From Pontibacter mangrovi (GTDB lineage: Bacteria > Bacteroidota > Bacteroidia > Cytophagales > Hymenobacteraceae): a stretch of 64,000 nt of DNA. The stretch covers positions 372,001-436,000 of the forward strand of contig NZ_VFRQ01000001.1 of NCBI RefSeq assembly GCF_006385705.1, written 5' to 3'. The notes beneath the pieces are model-generated. The model saw nothing but the letters and a program-made list of their open reading frames with translations, did not search any database and was not told where the DNA came from. Made by a program: the position numbers and the translations under genes. This document shows positions 52,110 through 61,741 of the stretch, piece after piece. Positions within the stretch are counted from its first letter, which is position 1; each line of letters starts with the position of its first letter.

Positions 52110-52994
52110 CTATACCGCAAGTTTTCTATTGCGTTTCTTTTCCAGGCGGAGTGCCACGATAATACCAATCAGAAAGGCCAAGCCTCCCCCGATTGCCAGG
52201 TACTTTAGCAGTTTTGGCCCAGTAGGACGTAGTCGTGGGGCAAAACCATTTACAATTTGAATGTTATCCAACTGTTCCAGATTGGCCTCAAGCCTTACCT
52301 GTTGCTCATACATTCTAATACTTTCCCGAAAAAGCGTGGACGGGTCCAACGGCTCTCCGTAAACAAATCCATTCACAGGTCCGCGAGGGTTGGCAGCTGT
52401 GGTTTTTATACTATCCAGGGCAGCTATCTCACCTTTTAGTTTGCCTATCATACTTTCCATCTCTCGCTGCTTTATCAGTTTTTGCTTCGAAAAGTAGCGG
52501 TTGCCTTCCAGGTAATTAGCTAAGGCCGGCTCCAACGAGCTAAGAAGCTTGTTATCAAAAAGAGAAAGCTCTATCTCAAAGGGCGAACCCGTCAACACAC
52601 TATCCTCCGAAACAAGGTTTTCGTCCAGATTAGTGTATGTCATCTCTTTGATCTTGCGCGCAGAGGCAGGGCTAATGTCCAATTCACCCGCCACAGCCTC
52701 ATAGTTCTCATCTTCAATCATCAGCGAAAGCCTGTTCAGCTGGTTCTCCACGAACTGGTTCCGAATTTCAGCCAAGACAAGTGTCATGGAGGAGGTGTAG
52801 TAGGGTTTTGAAATTTTAAAGAATCCTGCCCCTGCAGCAACGCCTATTAAAGTAATAATGCCTACTCGCAATGCATGAAGCCTTACTGCTCTTAACGCAA
52901 AGGTGAAGCTTCTCCTCATGCGAACAGAAAAGCGGTGCAGGGCCTGAAAAATTGGTGTAAGGTCTATTTCATCCTTTTCTTTCATTGTTTCCAT
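52110..52994 (-). CDS. Wzz-like polysaccharide chain-length determinant
   Basis: A 294-residue inner-membrane protein with two transmembrane helices, one near the N terminus (VGIITLIGVAAGAGFF, about 45-60) and one near the C terminus (LLKYLAIGGGLAFLIGIIVAL), framing a periplasmic domain with coiled-coil parts (KLIKQREMESMIGKLKGE, YEQQVRLEANLEQLD). This is the Wzz-type layout; it lacks the cytoplasmic kinase of the long tyrosine-kinase forms. It would set the length of the polymer made by the locus to its right, from which it is divergent. A TATTTTTG box (complement of 53032-53039) may be its -7 element. Confidence 0.8.
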   Translation of the reverse strand: METMKEKDEIDLTPIFQALHRFSVRMRRSFTFALRAVRLHALRVGIITLIGVAAGAGFFKISKPYYTSSMTLVLAEIRNQFVENQLNRLSLMIEDENYEAVAGELDISPASARKIKEMTYTNLDENLVSEDSVLTGSPFEIELSLFDNKLLSSLEPALANYLEGNRYFSKQKLIKQREMESMIGKLKGEIAALDSIKTTAANPRGPVNGFVYGEPLDPSTLFRESIRMYEQQVRLEANLEQLDNIQIVNGFAPRLRPTGPKLLKYLAIGGGLAFLIGIIVALRLEKKRNRKLAV

Positions 52995-53199
52995 AACAGG
53001 ACTACTCGTGGCAGTGTGGTCAAATTTGAGGCAAAAATACGAATATTATGCTTAACGCCTTATGATACTTATTTTCATTAACATGAATTTGCTTAGTTTT
53101 GCAAATTGAATCTACTGCCCAGGGAGAGGCAGCCAGGAACGCTTAAAACTATGTGCAATCAGGATTAGCTTAAGCAGTCTCTCTAAAATATATATCTAC

Positions 53200-54495
53200 T
53201 TGATACATACAATAAAACAAACTATTAAAAAAAGAGGTGTTGTTCTTCAAAATATAACTTCCCTTTTTCTGTTTCAAGGAATTAATTATCTCTCACCTAT
53301 ATTAACACTACCCTACCTAATTGCTACACTTGGCGCTGAGAAGTATGGCTTTATAGCTTTTTCCCAAGCTATCACACAATATTTAATTGTGTTTACTGAA
53401 TATGGATTTAATCTCACAGCAACTAAAAAAATATCCGTAAACAGAGCGAATCCTAAAGTCATCTCCCGCATTTTCTCTTCAGTACTGATTATTAAGGCTG
53501 CGTTAATAACTATTAGTCTACTTTCATTAATAACAGCCATAAATATTATAGAGCAGTTGAATCAACTACAAGAAATTCTATTATATTATTTCGGAATGGT
53601 TGTTGGTCAAGCACTATTCCCAATATGGCTGTTTCAGGGAATGGAGAAAATGAAGTACATTACAATAGTAAATGTAGTTTCTAAAGGAATCTTTATCATA
53701 CTGGTGTTCTTTTTAGTAAAAGCGCCTGAAGATTATAAGCTTGTCCCACTTATTACTTCAGCTGGATTTGTCTCCGCAGGCTTATTCTCATTAATTATAG
53801 CTCATAAAGAATTTAAGGTATCCTTTTCATGGCCTGGAGTTAAGGAAATTATGATTCATTTGCGCGAGGGGTGGCATATATTTATATCCAGTTTAGCAAT
53901 AAGCCTGTACAGAAACACGAATTTGGTTATTCTTGGATTCATGTCAAGTGGATTAGTTGTTGGTTACTTTTCTATTGCAGAGAAGATAACAAAATTAGTA
54001 CAGTCTCTAATCAACCCAGTCTCGCAGGCTCTATACCCTTCGTTTAGTTTAAAATTAGCCAAAGAAAACAATTCAGCTGCTACTAAGACTTTATTACACA
54101 TAACTAAGCTGTACTTTATTGGGTTATTAGCTCTTACCGCTATCTTTTTTGCTCTAGCACCTCTGGCAGGCTATTTTATAGACGAAATTAATGAAAGGGT
54201 AATCCTCAACATAAAAATCCTAAGTCCTATTATATTGTTTGGGAGCTTGAATTACCTTATAGGTGTTGTAGGATTAGTCAACTTAGGCTACGAAAAATAT
54301 TTTTCAAGTACGGTCATGATAAGCGGAGCCGTTAACATTGCCCTTTGCTGTATCCTTGTTTACATTCTTCAAGATATTGGAGCAGCAATTGCATTATCAC
54401 TGGCAGAGTTTACTCTGTTCTGTTTAGTTGTCTATAAACTTAGAGCCCTATCACAAAATAAAAATGAACGTAGCAGCGGTAACAGTTACCTATAG
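53200..54495 (+). CDS. wzx: Oligosaccharide flippase (Wzx-type, MATE/MVF superfamily)
   Basis: The 431-residue protein has about twelve transmembrane helices and moves lipid-linked sugar repeat units across the inner membrane. Recognisable parts are FQGINYLSPILTLPYLIATLGAEKYG, split here as LSPILTLPYLIATLGAEKYG, SQAITQYLIVFTEYGFNLTA, and PIWLFQGMEKMKYITI. The start is TTG at 53200. A TAGTTTTG box at 53094-53101 may be the -7 element of the whole locus. The end overlaps the next gene by 32 bases. The gene is strongly AT-rich compared with flanking core genes, a sign of acquired DNA. Confidence 0.9.
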   Translation: MIHTIKQTIKKRGVVLQNITSLFLFQGINYLSPILTLPYLIATLGAEKYGFIAFSQAITQYLIVFTEYGFNLTATKKISVNRANPKVISRIFSSVLIIKAALITISLLSLITAINIIEQLNQLQEILLYYFGMVVGQALFPIWLFQGMEKMKYITIVNVVSKGIFIILVFFLVKAPEDYKLVPLITSAGFVSAGLFSLIIAHKEFKVSFSWPGVKEIMIHLREGWHIFISSLAISLYRNTNLVILGFMSSGLVVGYFSIAEKITKLVQSLINPVSQALYPSFSLKLAKENNSAATKTLLHITKLYFIGLLALTAIFFALAPLAGYFIDEINERVILNIKILSPIILFGSLNYLIGVVGLVNLGYEKYFSSTVMISGAVNIALCCILVYILQDIGAAIALSLAEFTLFCLVVYKLRALSQNKNERSSGNSYL

Positions 54496-55429
54496 TAATC
54501 GGGCACACCTTCTACAGAAAGTTGTAGCTGGGCTAATTAAAGCGGGGATTAACGCTCTTGTAGTTGTTGACAACGGTTCCCCTGACTCCAACCATGATTG
54601 TCTTGTTGAGTTGCAAAAATCCTATAGCGATGTTTTGCATTTAATTCGTCTTGACAAAAACACTGGTTCGGCCAATGGATACAAAGTGGGCATGGAATAT
54701 GTGTTGAATAATTTAACTGAAGAGTTTATTTGGCTTCTGGATGATGATAACCTACCAGAAGGGACAGCGTTGGAAGAACTTAAAGTTTACTGGTGCCAAA
54801 ACAGCTTTTCTTCAGACAAAGTAACCGCACTTCTTTCCTATAGGAATGATCGACCTAAATTTAAGCAAGCCATACAAACCAAACAGCCTTATGCTGTTTT
54901 GGGCTTAAAAAATTCTTTTTTGGGGTTCCATATTGTTAATCTACTAAAGTCGAAAACAAAAGTTAAGGCAGATCCTTCCATTTCTAATGGAGTAGTGGCA
55001 GTGGCTCCTTACGGAGGACTGTTTTTCCACAGGAGGCTTCTTTCACTGATCGGCATGCCTGATACTAATTTCTATCTTTATGGAGATGACTATGACTTTA
55101 GCTACAGAATAACAAACTTGAATGGGCAAATCGAACTTATCTCGAGCAGTATAATACAAGACCTAGAAACGTCCTTTCACCTTAAAAAGGAAAAGAAAAG
55201 TTGGAATCGTTTCTTTAAAACGAATTCTTCAGATCGTATATTTTATTCTGTTAGGAATGGAATATGGTTTGAAAAACACTACTTCGTAATAAGTAAAATA
55301 GTATATTTTACTAACATGGCTGTCTACCTTCTGCTTTTACTTGTACAGTTTTTATTACAGCCTAAGCACCTTCCAAAGTTAAAGATAGTTTTAAAGGGTG
55401 TACAAGCAGGAATTAAAGGTAGAAAGTAA
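54464..55429 (+). CDS. Family 2 glycosyltransferase
   Basis: From ATG at 54464 (MNVAAVTVTYSNR) it gives 321 residues; the frame also opens 12 codons upstream within wzx. The GT-A fold is clear with VVVDNGSPDSN, IRLDKNTGSANGYKVGM and the metal-binding LLDDDNLPE. NFYLYGDDYDFSYRI is the acceptor-end motif of rhamnosyltransferase-like GT2 proteins. A C-terminal helix (TNMAVYLLLLLVQFLLQ) may associate with the membrane. It overlaps wzx by 32 bases and precedes the polymerase gene by 10, so it belongs to the same transcript. The sugar cannot be named. Confidence 0.9.
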   Translation: MNVAAVTVTYSNRAHLLQKVVAGLIKAGINALVVVDNGSPDSNHDCLVELQKSYSDVLHLIRLDKNTGSANGYKVGMEYVLNNLTEEFIWLLDDDNLPEGTALEELKVYWCQNSFSSDKVTALLSYRNDRPKFKQAIQTKQPYAVLGLKNSFLGFHIVNLLKSKTKVKADPSISNGVVAVAPYGGLFFHRRLLSLIGMPDTNFYLYGDDYDFSYRITNLNGQIELISSSIIQDLETSFHLKKEKKSWNRFFKTNSSDRIFYSVRNGIWFEKHYFVISKIVYFTNMAVYLLLLLVQFLLQPKHLPKLKIVLKGVQAGIKGRK

Positions 55430-55439
55430 AACTGAAAAT

Positions 55440-56657
55440 ATGCTTAAACTCACTTTTTCAGATGTTATAACTGTTTGCTTACTTCTTTATATATATGTTC
55501 TAGGAGGTGCACTTCAGTTCTTTGTAAACCTCTCTTTTACAGTTTCTACTGCACTTACTATTGTCCTTGTTTTGGGTTTATATTTTGCCCATGCCATTAT
55601 AAACAAGAGGCTTCTTTACAATAAGTTTATTGGGTTTGGCCTTTTATTGGCATCGATAATCATTTTATCAAGCCTATTAAATCATACGTTTTTTGTAAAA
55701 ACGGCCCTCTACCTTAGTTTCGTCATTTTCCCAATAGGCGCTTATATTGCGACAAGGTATTTTGTTAGGACGAAGATATTGCATATACTATTCAACAAAT
55801 TCTTTATTCTGCTTGGACTGTTGCAACTACCGGTGCTGCTTATACAGGAATTTGGATATGACCTTCTAATCAAGTTTAAACGAACCTCGCAACAGGTTGC
55901 TCCCATTGACTTCAACTTCGGTACATTCTTTTTAAAAAACGACCATGGCCTAGCTTTCTTTTTGATATGCCTCTTGCTATACCTATGGTTGGATCCAAAG
56001 GCAGAACATATTAAATATAAAAAAATCTATTCGTTAGTGTATGTACTTTCCATACTGCTCACAAATTCTACCATTTCCCATTTATTATTGGCTGTAACGC
56101 TATTATACTTAGCATACAACAAAGTAAAGCCTAGAGAGCTACTGGTTTACCTGAGCTTAGCTTTGGGATTAATTTCAGTGGTAGCTGGACTCGTGCTTTT
56201 CATGAATTCCAATAAATTGCAAGCCTCATTAACTACATTTATAAATAATGCTCATTATGATAGAGCCTTAAAAATGTATGAAGCCGGCGTAGCTACCCGT
56301 ATTCAAACTTTAGTTGTTTTTATTAATAATAAAGTAGAGTGGCTAGGGCATGGGCCTTATAGTTACTTTGACATACTTTCAGGGATATTTTACCAGAATC
56401 CTAATTTTAGCCAATGGATCTGGTTTTACTTTGATTTAGGTATAGTAGGCGTGGTAGCCTTTATCTTGTTTTTGCTTAACTTTGACGTTCGGGGAAATCT
56501 GAACAAGAAGCGATATGGGAGTATTATTCTAGGGATGCTCTTTATTTATGCAATTTTTTCTACTGTTACTGTTGATCTAACTTTTACCTTTACTTTTTTT
56601 CTCTTTTGCAGAAGGGAGCAGCAACCTTATGAATATAATAATACTTCCATATCATGA
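55440..56657 (+). CDS. O-antigen polymerase-like membrane protein (Wzy type)
   Basis: The 405-residue protein from ATG 55440 (MLKLTFSDV) has 10 to 12 transmembrane helices (VITVCLLLYIYVLGGALQFF, LTIVLVLGLYFAHAII, LGLISVVAGLVLFMN and others) with a large loop (KVEWLGHGPYSYFDILSGIFY). This is the layout of O-antigen and exopolysaccharide polymerases, which have little sequence conservation. It overlaps the next gene by 29 bases. The role in joining the repeat units is inferred from position between flippase and glycosyltransferases. Confidence 0.7.
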   Translation: MLKLTFSDVITVCLLLYIYVLGGALQFFVNLSFTVSTALTIVLVLGLYFAHAIINKRLLYNKFIGFGLLLASIIILSSLLNHTFFVKTALYLSFVIFPIGAYIATRYFVRTKILHILFNKFFILLGLLQLPVLLIQEFGYDLLIKFKRTSQQVAPIDFNFGTFFLKNDHGLAFFLICLLLYLWLDPKAEHIKYKKIYSLVYVLSILLTNSTISHLLLAVTLLYLAYNKVKPRELLVYLSLALGLISVVAGLVLFMNSNKLQASLTTFINNAHYDRALKMYEAGVATRIQTLVVFINNKVEWLGHGPYSYFDILSGIFYQNPNFSQWIWFYFDLGIVGVVAFILFLLNFDVRGNLNKKRYGSIILGMLFIYAIFSTVTVDLTFTFTFFLFCRREQQPYEYNNTSIS

Positions 56658-57801
56658 TTGGAGAAAAATTCTTTTAGAAGGAGCTAGAACGAGAGATGCA
56701 CATTTCATTGAAGCTCTACGCAGACACCATAAAGTAAATAAGGTATTGATTATCAATAGACCTTATACTCCTTTAGAGCTTTATCTGAAGAAAAAGAATA
56801 TACCCGTTTCTGGAGACATCCTTTTACATGAGAAAGGCGGCAAACTTATTAAGATAGATGACAAAACTTTTATTACAGATTTTGAATCTTATGATATAAT
56901 TAACCACGCTCGATTCCGACGGAAATGGTACAGTAAGGCTTATGCGGCCACCAAATTTGTTGCATTCCAAAGAAAATCAATTGAAAAGCTTGGCTTAAGA
57001 GAAGACGACACTTTAATTCTGAATCAAAATATACTATCGGCACCTCTATGTTCGAAATTAGGCAAGATGCCTTTGTTTTTCGATGCTTGGGATAATTTTC
57101 TACTAATGCCAGGTTTATCTGACTTGAGAGAGACCCTGACCACCAATTATCAATTACTTAGCAAGCAGGCAAGGCAATGGTATACTAACTCCCAACAAAA
57201 TATTGCTTATTTTCATGACACATTTGGCCCCAAGAATATAAAGCTCTTAAAAAATGGCGTGGATTTCTCTCTTTTCAAAAAAAACTACGAGATACCCAAT
57301 GACCTAGAGGGTCTGCAGAGGCCAATTGTAGGTTTTGGTGGCAAAGTTACTCATTTATTTGATGCTGATCTTTATCGTCATCTTATCGAACGCAATCCTG
57401 ATAAAAGCTTTGTGCTTATCGGTCAAATTTTAGATAAAGCTGTTTTTAATTCTATTGGAAATCACCCAAACTTCTACTACCTAGGAGATAAGCATTATAA
57501 CCAATACGCCTCGTATATTACAAATTTTGATATTGGAATAATTCCATATAAGATTGGGAAAAGTCAGCATGGTGGCGACTCAATAAAGGTATACGAGTAT
57601 CTTGCTGCGGGTATAAAAGTAGTGGGTACAAACGACAATGGCATTGAAAACCACGGGGAGTTCTTATATATTGCCCACACTAAAGAGCAATTCCATGATA
57701 TGATACAGGAGGTTAAGTCTAATCGCGAACCCTTTTGTGTAGATAACCATTCTTGGGAGGCTAAAGCTACAGAAATCGTAAATGACTTTCAGAAAATATA
57801 G
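56629..57801 (+). CDS. Glycosyltransferase of GT-B fold (GT4-like)
   Basis: The 390-residue protein has a GT-B shape: an N-terminal domain with RTRDAHFIEALRRHH, a donor domain with GFGGKVTHLFDADLYRHL, FVLIGQILDKA, FYYLGDKHYNQYASYI, and SIKVYEYLAAGIKVVGT with the conserved Glu that contacts the sugar nucleotide. It is cytoplasmic and would add one sugar to the lipid-linked repeat unit. It begins inside the polymerase gene (29-base overlap) and overlaps the following gene by 20 bases. The sugar is unknown. The gene is AT-rich like its neighbours. Confidence 0.85.
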   Translation: MNIIILPYHDWRKILLEGARTRDAHFIEALRRHHKVNKVLIINRPYTPLELYLKKKNIPVSGDILLHEKGGKLIKIDDKTFITDFESYDIINHARFRRKWYSKAYAATKFVAFQRKSIEKLGLREDDTLILNQNILSAPLCSKLGKMPLFFDAWDNFLLMPGLSDLRETLTTNYQLLSKQARQWYTNSQQNIAYFHDTFGPKNIKLLKNGVDFSLFKKNYEIPNDLEGLQRPIVGFGGKVTHLFDADLYRHLIERNPDKSFVLIGQILDKAVFNSIGNHPNFYYLGDKHYNQYASYITNFDIGIIPYKIGKSQHGGDSIKVYEYLAAGIKVVGTNDNGIENHGEFLYIAHTKEQFHDMIQEVKSNREPFCVDNHSWEAKATEIVNDFQKI

Positions 57802-59062
57802 TGCCCTCCTAAAGCTGCCAGACTGGAATTTTATCGCATTGGTGCTTATAGCTGCAACGTTTGTACTTCCGTTTCGATTAAGCAATCTAGTTTTGGTAAT
57901 AGCTGTGCTTACATGGGCACTCACAGGTAATATATTTAATAAAATTAAAACTTCTCTTTCGAAACCCGTTAGCTGGCCCATCTTAGCCTTCTTTCTACTA
58001 CACTTAATAGCTTTGCTGTATAGCCATAACCAAAAAGTTGGGCTGTTTGCTATTGAAAAGAAACTTCCACTTTTAATATTTCCGCTGATAGTTTATGCCG
58101 CGGATCTTAAGGTAACACAACATAAATTACTCCTGCGTATTTTTGCTTGGTCGATAGTAGCAGCCAGCGCAGTCCTCTTAGTTAGGGTAGCATATTTTTT
58201 CTTTATCGTAAACAACTGCAGCACTTGCTTCTACCATGATTTTAGTAATGTAATTCATTTACATGCAGTATATTTTTCATATTATGCTTTCTTAGCTGCC
58301 CTTATTCTGCTGCAGGATCTAGCCCGGTCACCTAAACTGTTAACTTTTACTGCTGCCCTACGCATTTTTGCAGTAGGCATATTACTATCGGCTTTAATAT
58401 TTGCAGCATCTAAGCTAGTAATTGTTTCACTGTTCCTGCTGTTGCCACTTTATCTGATACTTAGTTTTTCCAAGTTTAAAATCAAAGCTTTTTTGGCCAC
58501 TGCAGTATTTATAACCGCAGCTGTATTGTTAATTACATCAGTAGATATTGTGCAGGATAGGTTTAATGTAATTGCCCATGATAATGGCATTAAACATTTA
58601 AGAATAGTTGGGACAAATGAAAAGCTAAGCAATGATGAGAAAAGAGAATTAACTGGGTTCAGCCTTCGATTATTGCTAGTGAAATTGGGACTTCATGGGG
58701 TGGACCAACAAAGAACGTATCTTTTAGGTTTTAGTCCTGGCGATGCCCAGGAAACTCTAGATAGAATTTACAAAAAGCATAACCTCGCCCCAAGATGGTT
58801 CGAAGGATATAACCTGCACAATCAATATGCTCAGACCTTTTTCGAGTTAGGCTTGATTGGTCTCATCATACTTTTGAGTATGGTAGTAAGCCTCATAGCT
58901 TCAGCTTCTTATGCAAGCAGTCAACAACACCTGTTACTAATATTTGCTTTTTTAATCTGTTTTGCCTTTTTGTCAGAAGTTGTTTTAGCAACAAATAAAG
59001 GTATTATGTTTTTTGGATTCTTTTATACACTTTTAACAGCTAAGCCAACTCAAAACACATGA
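57782..59062 (+). CDS. O-antigen ligase/polymerase-like membrane protein
   Basis: The 426-residue protein has about 11 transmembrane helices (FIALVLIAATFVLPF, LLIFPLIVYAADL, IFAVGILLSALIFAASK and others) and a large loop with the motif GWYNLHNQ-type reading FEGYNLHNQYAQTFFELG, which matches the Wzy_C/O-antigen ligase superfamily (conserved His and neighbouring residues). Together with the gene at 55440 this gives two such proteins in one locus, one probably polymerase and one probably ligase. It overlaps the preceding gene by 20 bases and the next by four (ATGA). Which one does which is not clear. Confidence 0.78.
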   Translation: MTFRKYSALLKLPDWNFIALVLIAATFVLPFRLSNLVLVIAVLTWALTGNIFNKIKTSLSKPVSWPILAFFLLHLIALLYSHNQKVGLFAIEKKLPLLIFPLIVYAADLKVTQHKLLLRIFAWSIVAASAVLLVRVAYFFFIVNNCSTCFYHDFSNVIHLHAVYFSYYAFLAALILLQDLARSPKLLTFTAALRIFAVGILLSALIFAASKLVIVSLFLLLPLYLILSFSKFKIKAFLATAVFITAAVLLITSVDIVQDRFNVIAHDNGIKHLRIVGTNEKLSNDEKRELTGFSLRLLLVKLGLHGVDQQRTYLLGFSPGDAQETLDRIYKKHNLAPRWFEGYNLHNQYAQTFFELGLIGLIILLSMVVSLIASASYASSQQHLLLIFAFLICFAFLSEVVLATNKGIMFFGFFYTLLTAKPTQNT

Positions 59063-60186
59063 AAATAGCCATTATCGGTACGAGAGGAATACCAAATTAC
59101 TATGGCGGCTTTGAGCAGTTTGCCGAATACCTTTCAGTAGGCCTTATTAAAAAAGGGCATGATGTCACTGTATACAATTCGCACTTTCACCCTTATAAAC
59201 AGTCGGAATGGAATGGTGTTAAAATTGTTCACTGCTATGATCCAGAAGAAAAAATAGGAACAGCTGGGCAGTTTATTTATGATTTTAATTGTATTTTAGA
59301 TAGCAGAAAGAGAGGATTTGATGCTATCCTACAATTGGGGTATACTAGTAGCTCTATCTGGGGAAAATTGTTACCTAAAGATGCAATGGTCTTTACTAAC
59401 ATGGATGGGTTAGAATGGAAAAGAACTAAGTTTTCTCCAAAAGTCCAAAAGTTCCTGTTAAAAGCTGAGCGTTGGGCTGTGAAGATGAGTGATTATCTTA
59501 TTTCTGATTCTCTTGGAATAAAAGATTATCTACATAACAAGTATAAAATAGATTCAACTTACATACCTTATGGTGCGCATCTGTTTCATGATCCTCATAT
59601 CAGCAAGCTAGCAAAATATGATGTGAAGCCATATAACTTTAACATGTTGATAGCTCGCCTTGAGCCTGAAAATAGCATTGAAGTTATTCTTGATGGTGTA
59701 AGCGATGCTACTGATAAAAAAACTTTTTTAATAATTGGAAATCATAAGACAAAGTATGGAGAGTATCTAAAGGCTAAGTATAAAGAGGTCAGTAACATCA
59801 ATTTCTTCGGTGGCCTTTATGATATTGAAGCCTTGAATAATTTACGATACTATTCAAATATTTATTTTCATGGCCATACTGTAGGTGGTACCAACCCATC
59901 CTTATTAGAAGCAATGGCTTCGTCAGCGCTGATTTGCGCACACAATAATCCTTTTAATAGGTATATCCTAGGTGAAGATAGTTTATACTTTACAACTCGT
60001 GAGGATGTAGCCGAAATACTTAACAGCACAAGTAAAGAAAGTAGCTCCACAGGACTAATGGTTAATCATAACCGAATTAAAATTGAGAAATATTATAGCT
60101 GGCAAAAAATCATTGATAGTTATGAAGAGCTTTTCCTCTCGAAGCTTAATACCCTTCAGGCATTTAAACATAAGTCTGTATTATAG
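59059..60186 (+). CDS. DUF1972 family glycosyltransferase
   Basis: The 375-residue protein starts with the DUF1972 signature IIGTRGIPNYYGGFEQFAEYL, split here as GTRGIPNYYGGFEQFAEYL, then NMDGLEWKRTKFSPKVQKFL, the DSLGIKDYL and YIPYGAH segments, ARLEPENSIEVIL and GHTVGGTNPSLLEAMAS, in which the conserved Glu binds the donor. Members include rhamnosyltransferases that act on the second sugar of capsule units in streptococci. It overlaps the preceding gene by four bases. Two AAGTATA words reappear here, in contrast to the genes to its left. Confidence 0.9.
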   Translation: MKIAIIGTRGIPNYYGGFEQFAEYLSVGLIKKGHDVTVYNSHFHPYKQSEWNGVKIVHCYDPEEKIGTAGQFIYDFNCILDSRKRGFDAILQLGYTSSSIWGKLLPKDAMVFTNMDGLEWKRTKFSPKVQKFLLKAERWAVKMSDYLISDSLGIKDYLHNKYKIDSTYIPYGAHLFHDPHISKLAKYDVKPYNFNMLIARLEPENSIEVILDGVSDATDKKTFLIIGNHKTKYGEYLKAKYKEVSNINFFGGLYDIEALNNLRYYSNIYFHGHTVGGTNPSLLEAMASSALICAHNNPFNRYILGEDSLYFTTREDVAEILNSTSKESSSTGLMVNHNRIKIEKYYSWQKIIDSYEELFLSKLNTLQAFKHKSVL

Positions 60187-60267
60187 TTACAGTTTGTAAA
60201 TACCTTGAAGCAAACACAGCAACTAATATCCCTTTTTCAAATTAGAACCTGTTTCTGAATAGAATTA

Positions 60268-61650
60268 ATGCCCGGCCTCTACTCCAAATACATAAAGCTT
60301 GTACACTCCGTTGGCGACATAGCAGCCGTTGCTTTGTCCTCGGCAGGGGCGCATTATATGGTTTTTGGAGAAATAGATAATCTGTTTACCCAGGATTACC
60401 TTCTGTTGTTCCTTTACTCAATCCTGGGTTGGATTATATGTGCTTCCCTTTTAGAGCTTTACAAAGTGTACAGGATATCTAAAATATCCACGGCCATAGT
60501 TAATGTGCTTAAGGTATCTTTCCTGTTTATTGTCTTAACGGAGGCTGCGCTAAATATTACCGGAGTAGAAGACGTATCCCGAATGTTTTTACTTTATCGG
60601 TATATCTTGTTGATAATAATGGTTATACTGTGGCGCACCTTTATTATCATTTTCTTAAGAAAAGCCAGGAAAAGCGGCTATAACTATAGAAATATCATCG
60701 TGGTTGGTGTTGGAGAAGCTGGCATCGAACTTTCCAAGTTTTTCAAAAAGCACCCCGAGCATGGCTACCGATTCCTGGGCTTTTTTGACGACACAAAACG
60801 CGTGTTACCGGAAAAAGTAGGCAAGATATCAGAAGTGGAAAAATTTGTGCTACAAAATAATGTGGATGAAATCTACTGCTGCCCCTTTGAGCTTGAAAAG
60901 GAACAAGTGCAGAGCCTGCTAAGTTTTGTAGACAATAATATGGTGCGCCTTAAATTCTTGCCCGAACCAGGGGAATTGCCAATTTTCAAACTAAAGGTGG
61001 ACTTGCATGATTTTATGCCAGTACTAATCCTGCGGCCAATTCCTTTGGATGATATCACCAACAAAGCCCTTAAGCGTGCTTTTGATCTGTTATTCTCCTC
61101 TATTGTAATCCTATTTATACTTTCATGGCTGTTGCCTTTGCTGGCTATTGTCATCAGACTTGATTCCAAAGGACCGATCTTGTTTAAGCAGGCGCGTTCG
61201 GGCATAGACAACAAAGCTTTTAGCTGTTGGAAGTTGCGCTCCATGTACGTTAACTCAGATGCAAACTTTAAGCAGGCCAGGCGGGGGGATTCCAGAATAA
61301 CGCCTGTAGGGGCATTTTTGAGAAAAACTAGCCTTGATGAGCTTCCGCAATTCTTTAATGTGTTTATGGGCCAAATGTCAATTGTTGGTCCACGCCCGCA
61401 CATGCTTAAGCACACGCAAGAGTACTCACCTGTGGTAGACAAATACATGGTACGCCACTTCATCAAACCGGGCATTACAGGCCTGTCGCAGGTGCGGGGC
61501 TACCGCGGCGACACCACCCACTCCTATCAAATCCGTGGCCGCGTGAAGCTGGATATATTTTACTTGGAGAACTGGTCTTTCTGGCTCGACCTGAAGATAA
61601 TCTTCTATACTGTTTATAATGTAATTAGGGGCGATAAAGCCGCTTTTTAA
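60268..61650 (+). CDS. Initiating polyprenyl glycosylphosphotransferase (WcaJ/WbaP type)
   Basis: Transfers a sugar-phosphate to undecaprenyl phosphate, the first step of repeat-unit synthesis. The 460 residues have four N-terminal transmembrane helices, a central Rossmann-like CoA-binding domain (IIVVGVGEAGIELSKFFK), another membrane segment (SSIVILFILSWLLPLLAIVI) and the catalytic C terminus with PILFKQARSG, FSCWKLRSM, TSLDELPQFFNV and SIVGPRPHM. GC content rises along the gene: the 5' part resembles the AT-rich locus and the 3' part the core genome. Glucose or galactose is the usual sugar; which is not told here. Confidence 0.93.
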   Translation: MPGLYSKYIKLVHSVGDIAAVALSSAGAHYMVFGEIDNLFTQDYLLLFLYSILGWIICASLLELYKVYRISKISTAIVNVLKVSFLFIVLTEAALNITGVEDVSRMFLLYRYILLIIMVILWRTFIIIFLRKARKSGYNYRNIIVVGVGEAGIELSKFFKKHPEHGYRFLGFFDDTKRVLPEKVGKISEVEKFVLQNNVDEIYCCPFELEKEQVQSLLSFVDNNMVRLKFLPEPGELPIFKLKVDLHDFMPVLILRPIPLDDITNKALKRAFDLLFSSIVILFILSWLLPLLAIVIRLDSKGPILFKQARSGIDNKAFSCWKLRSMYVNSDANFKQARRGDSRITPVGAFLRKTSLDELPQFFNVFMGQMSIVGPRPHMLKHTQEYSPVVDKYMVRHFIKPGITGLSQVRGYRGDTTHSYQIRGRVKLDIFYLENWSFWLDLKIIFYTVYNVIRGDKAAF

Positions 61651-61741
61651 ACCTTTCCTTAAGGCAGTTTTCTCTTAACTCAGATCATACTTCCCACCTT
61701 TGCTCCACTTTTAGTAACTTCGCCGGCAAACCTGCAAGAGC

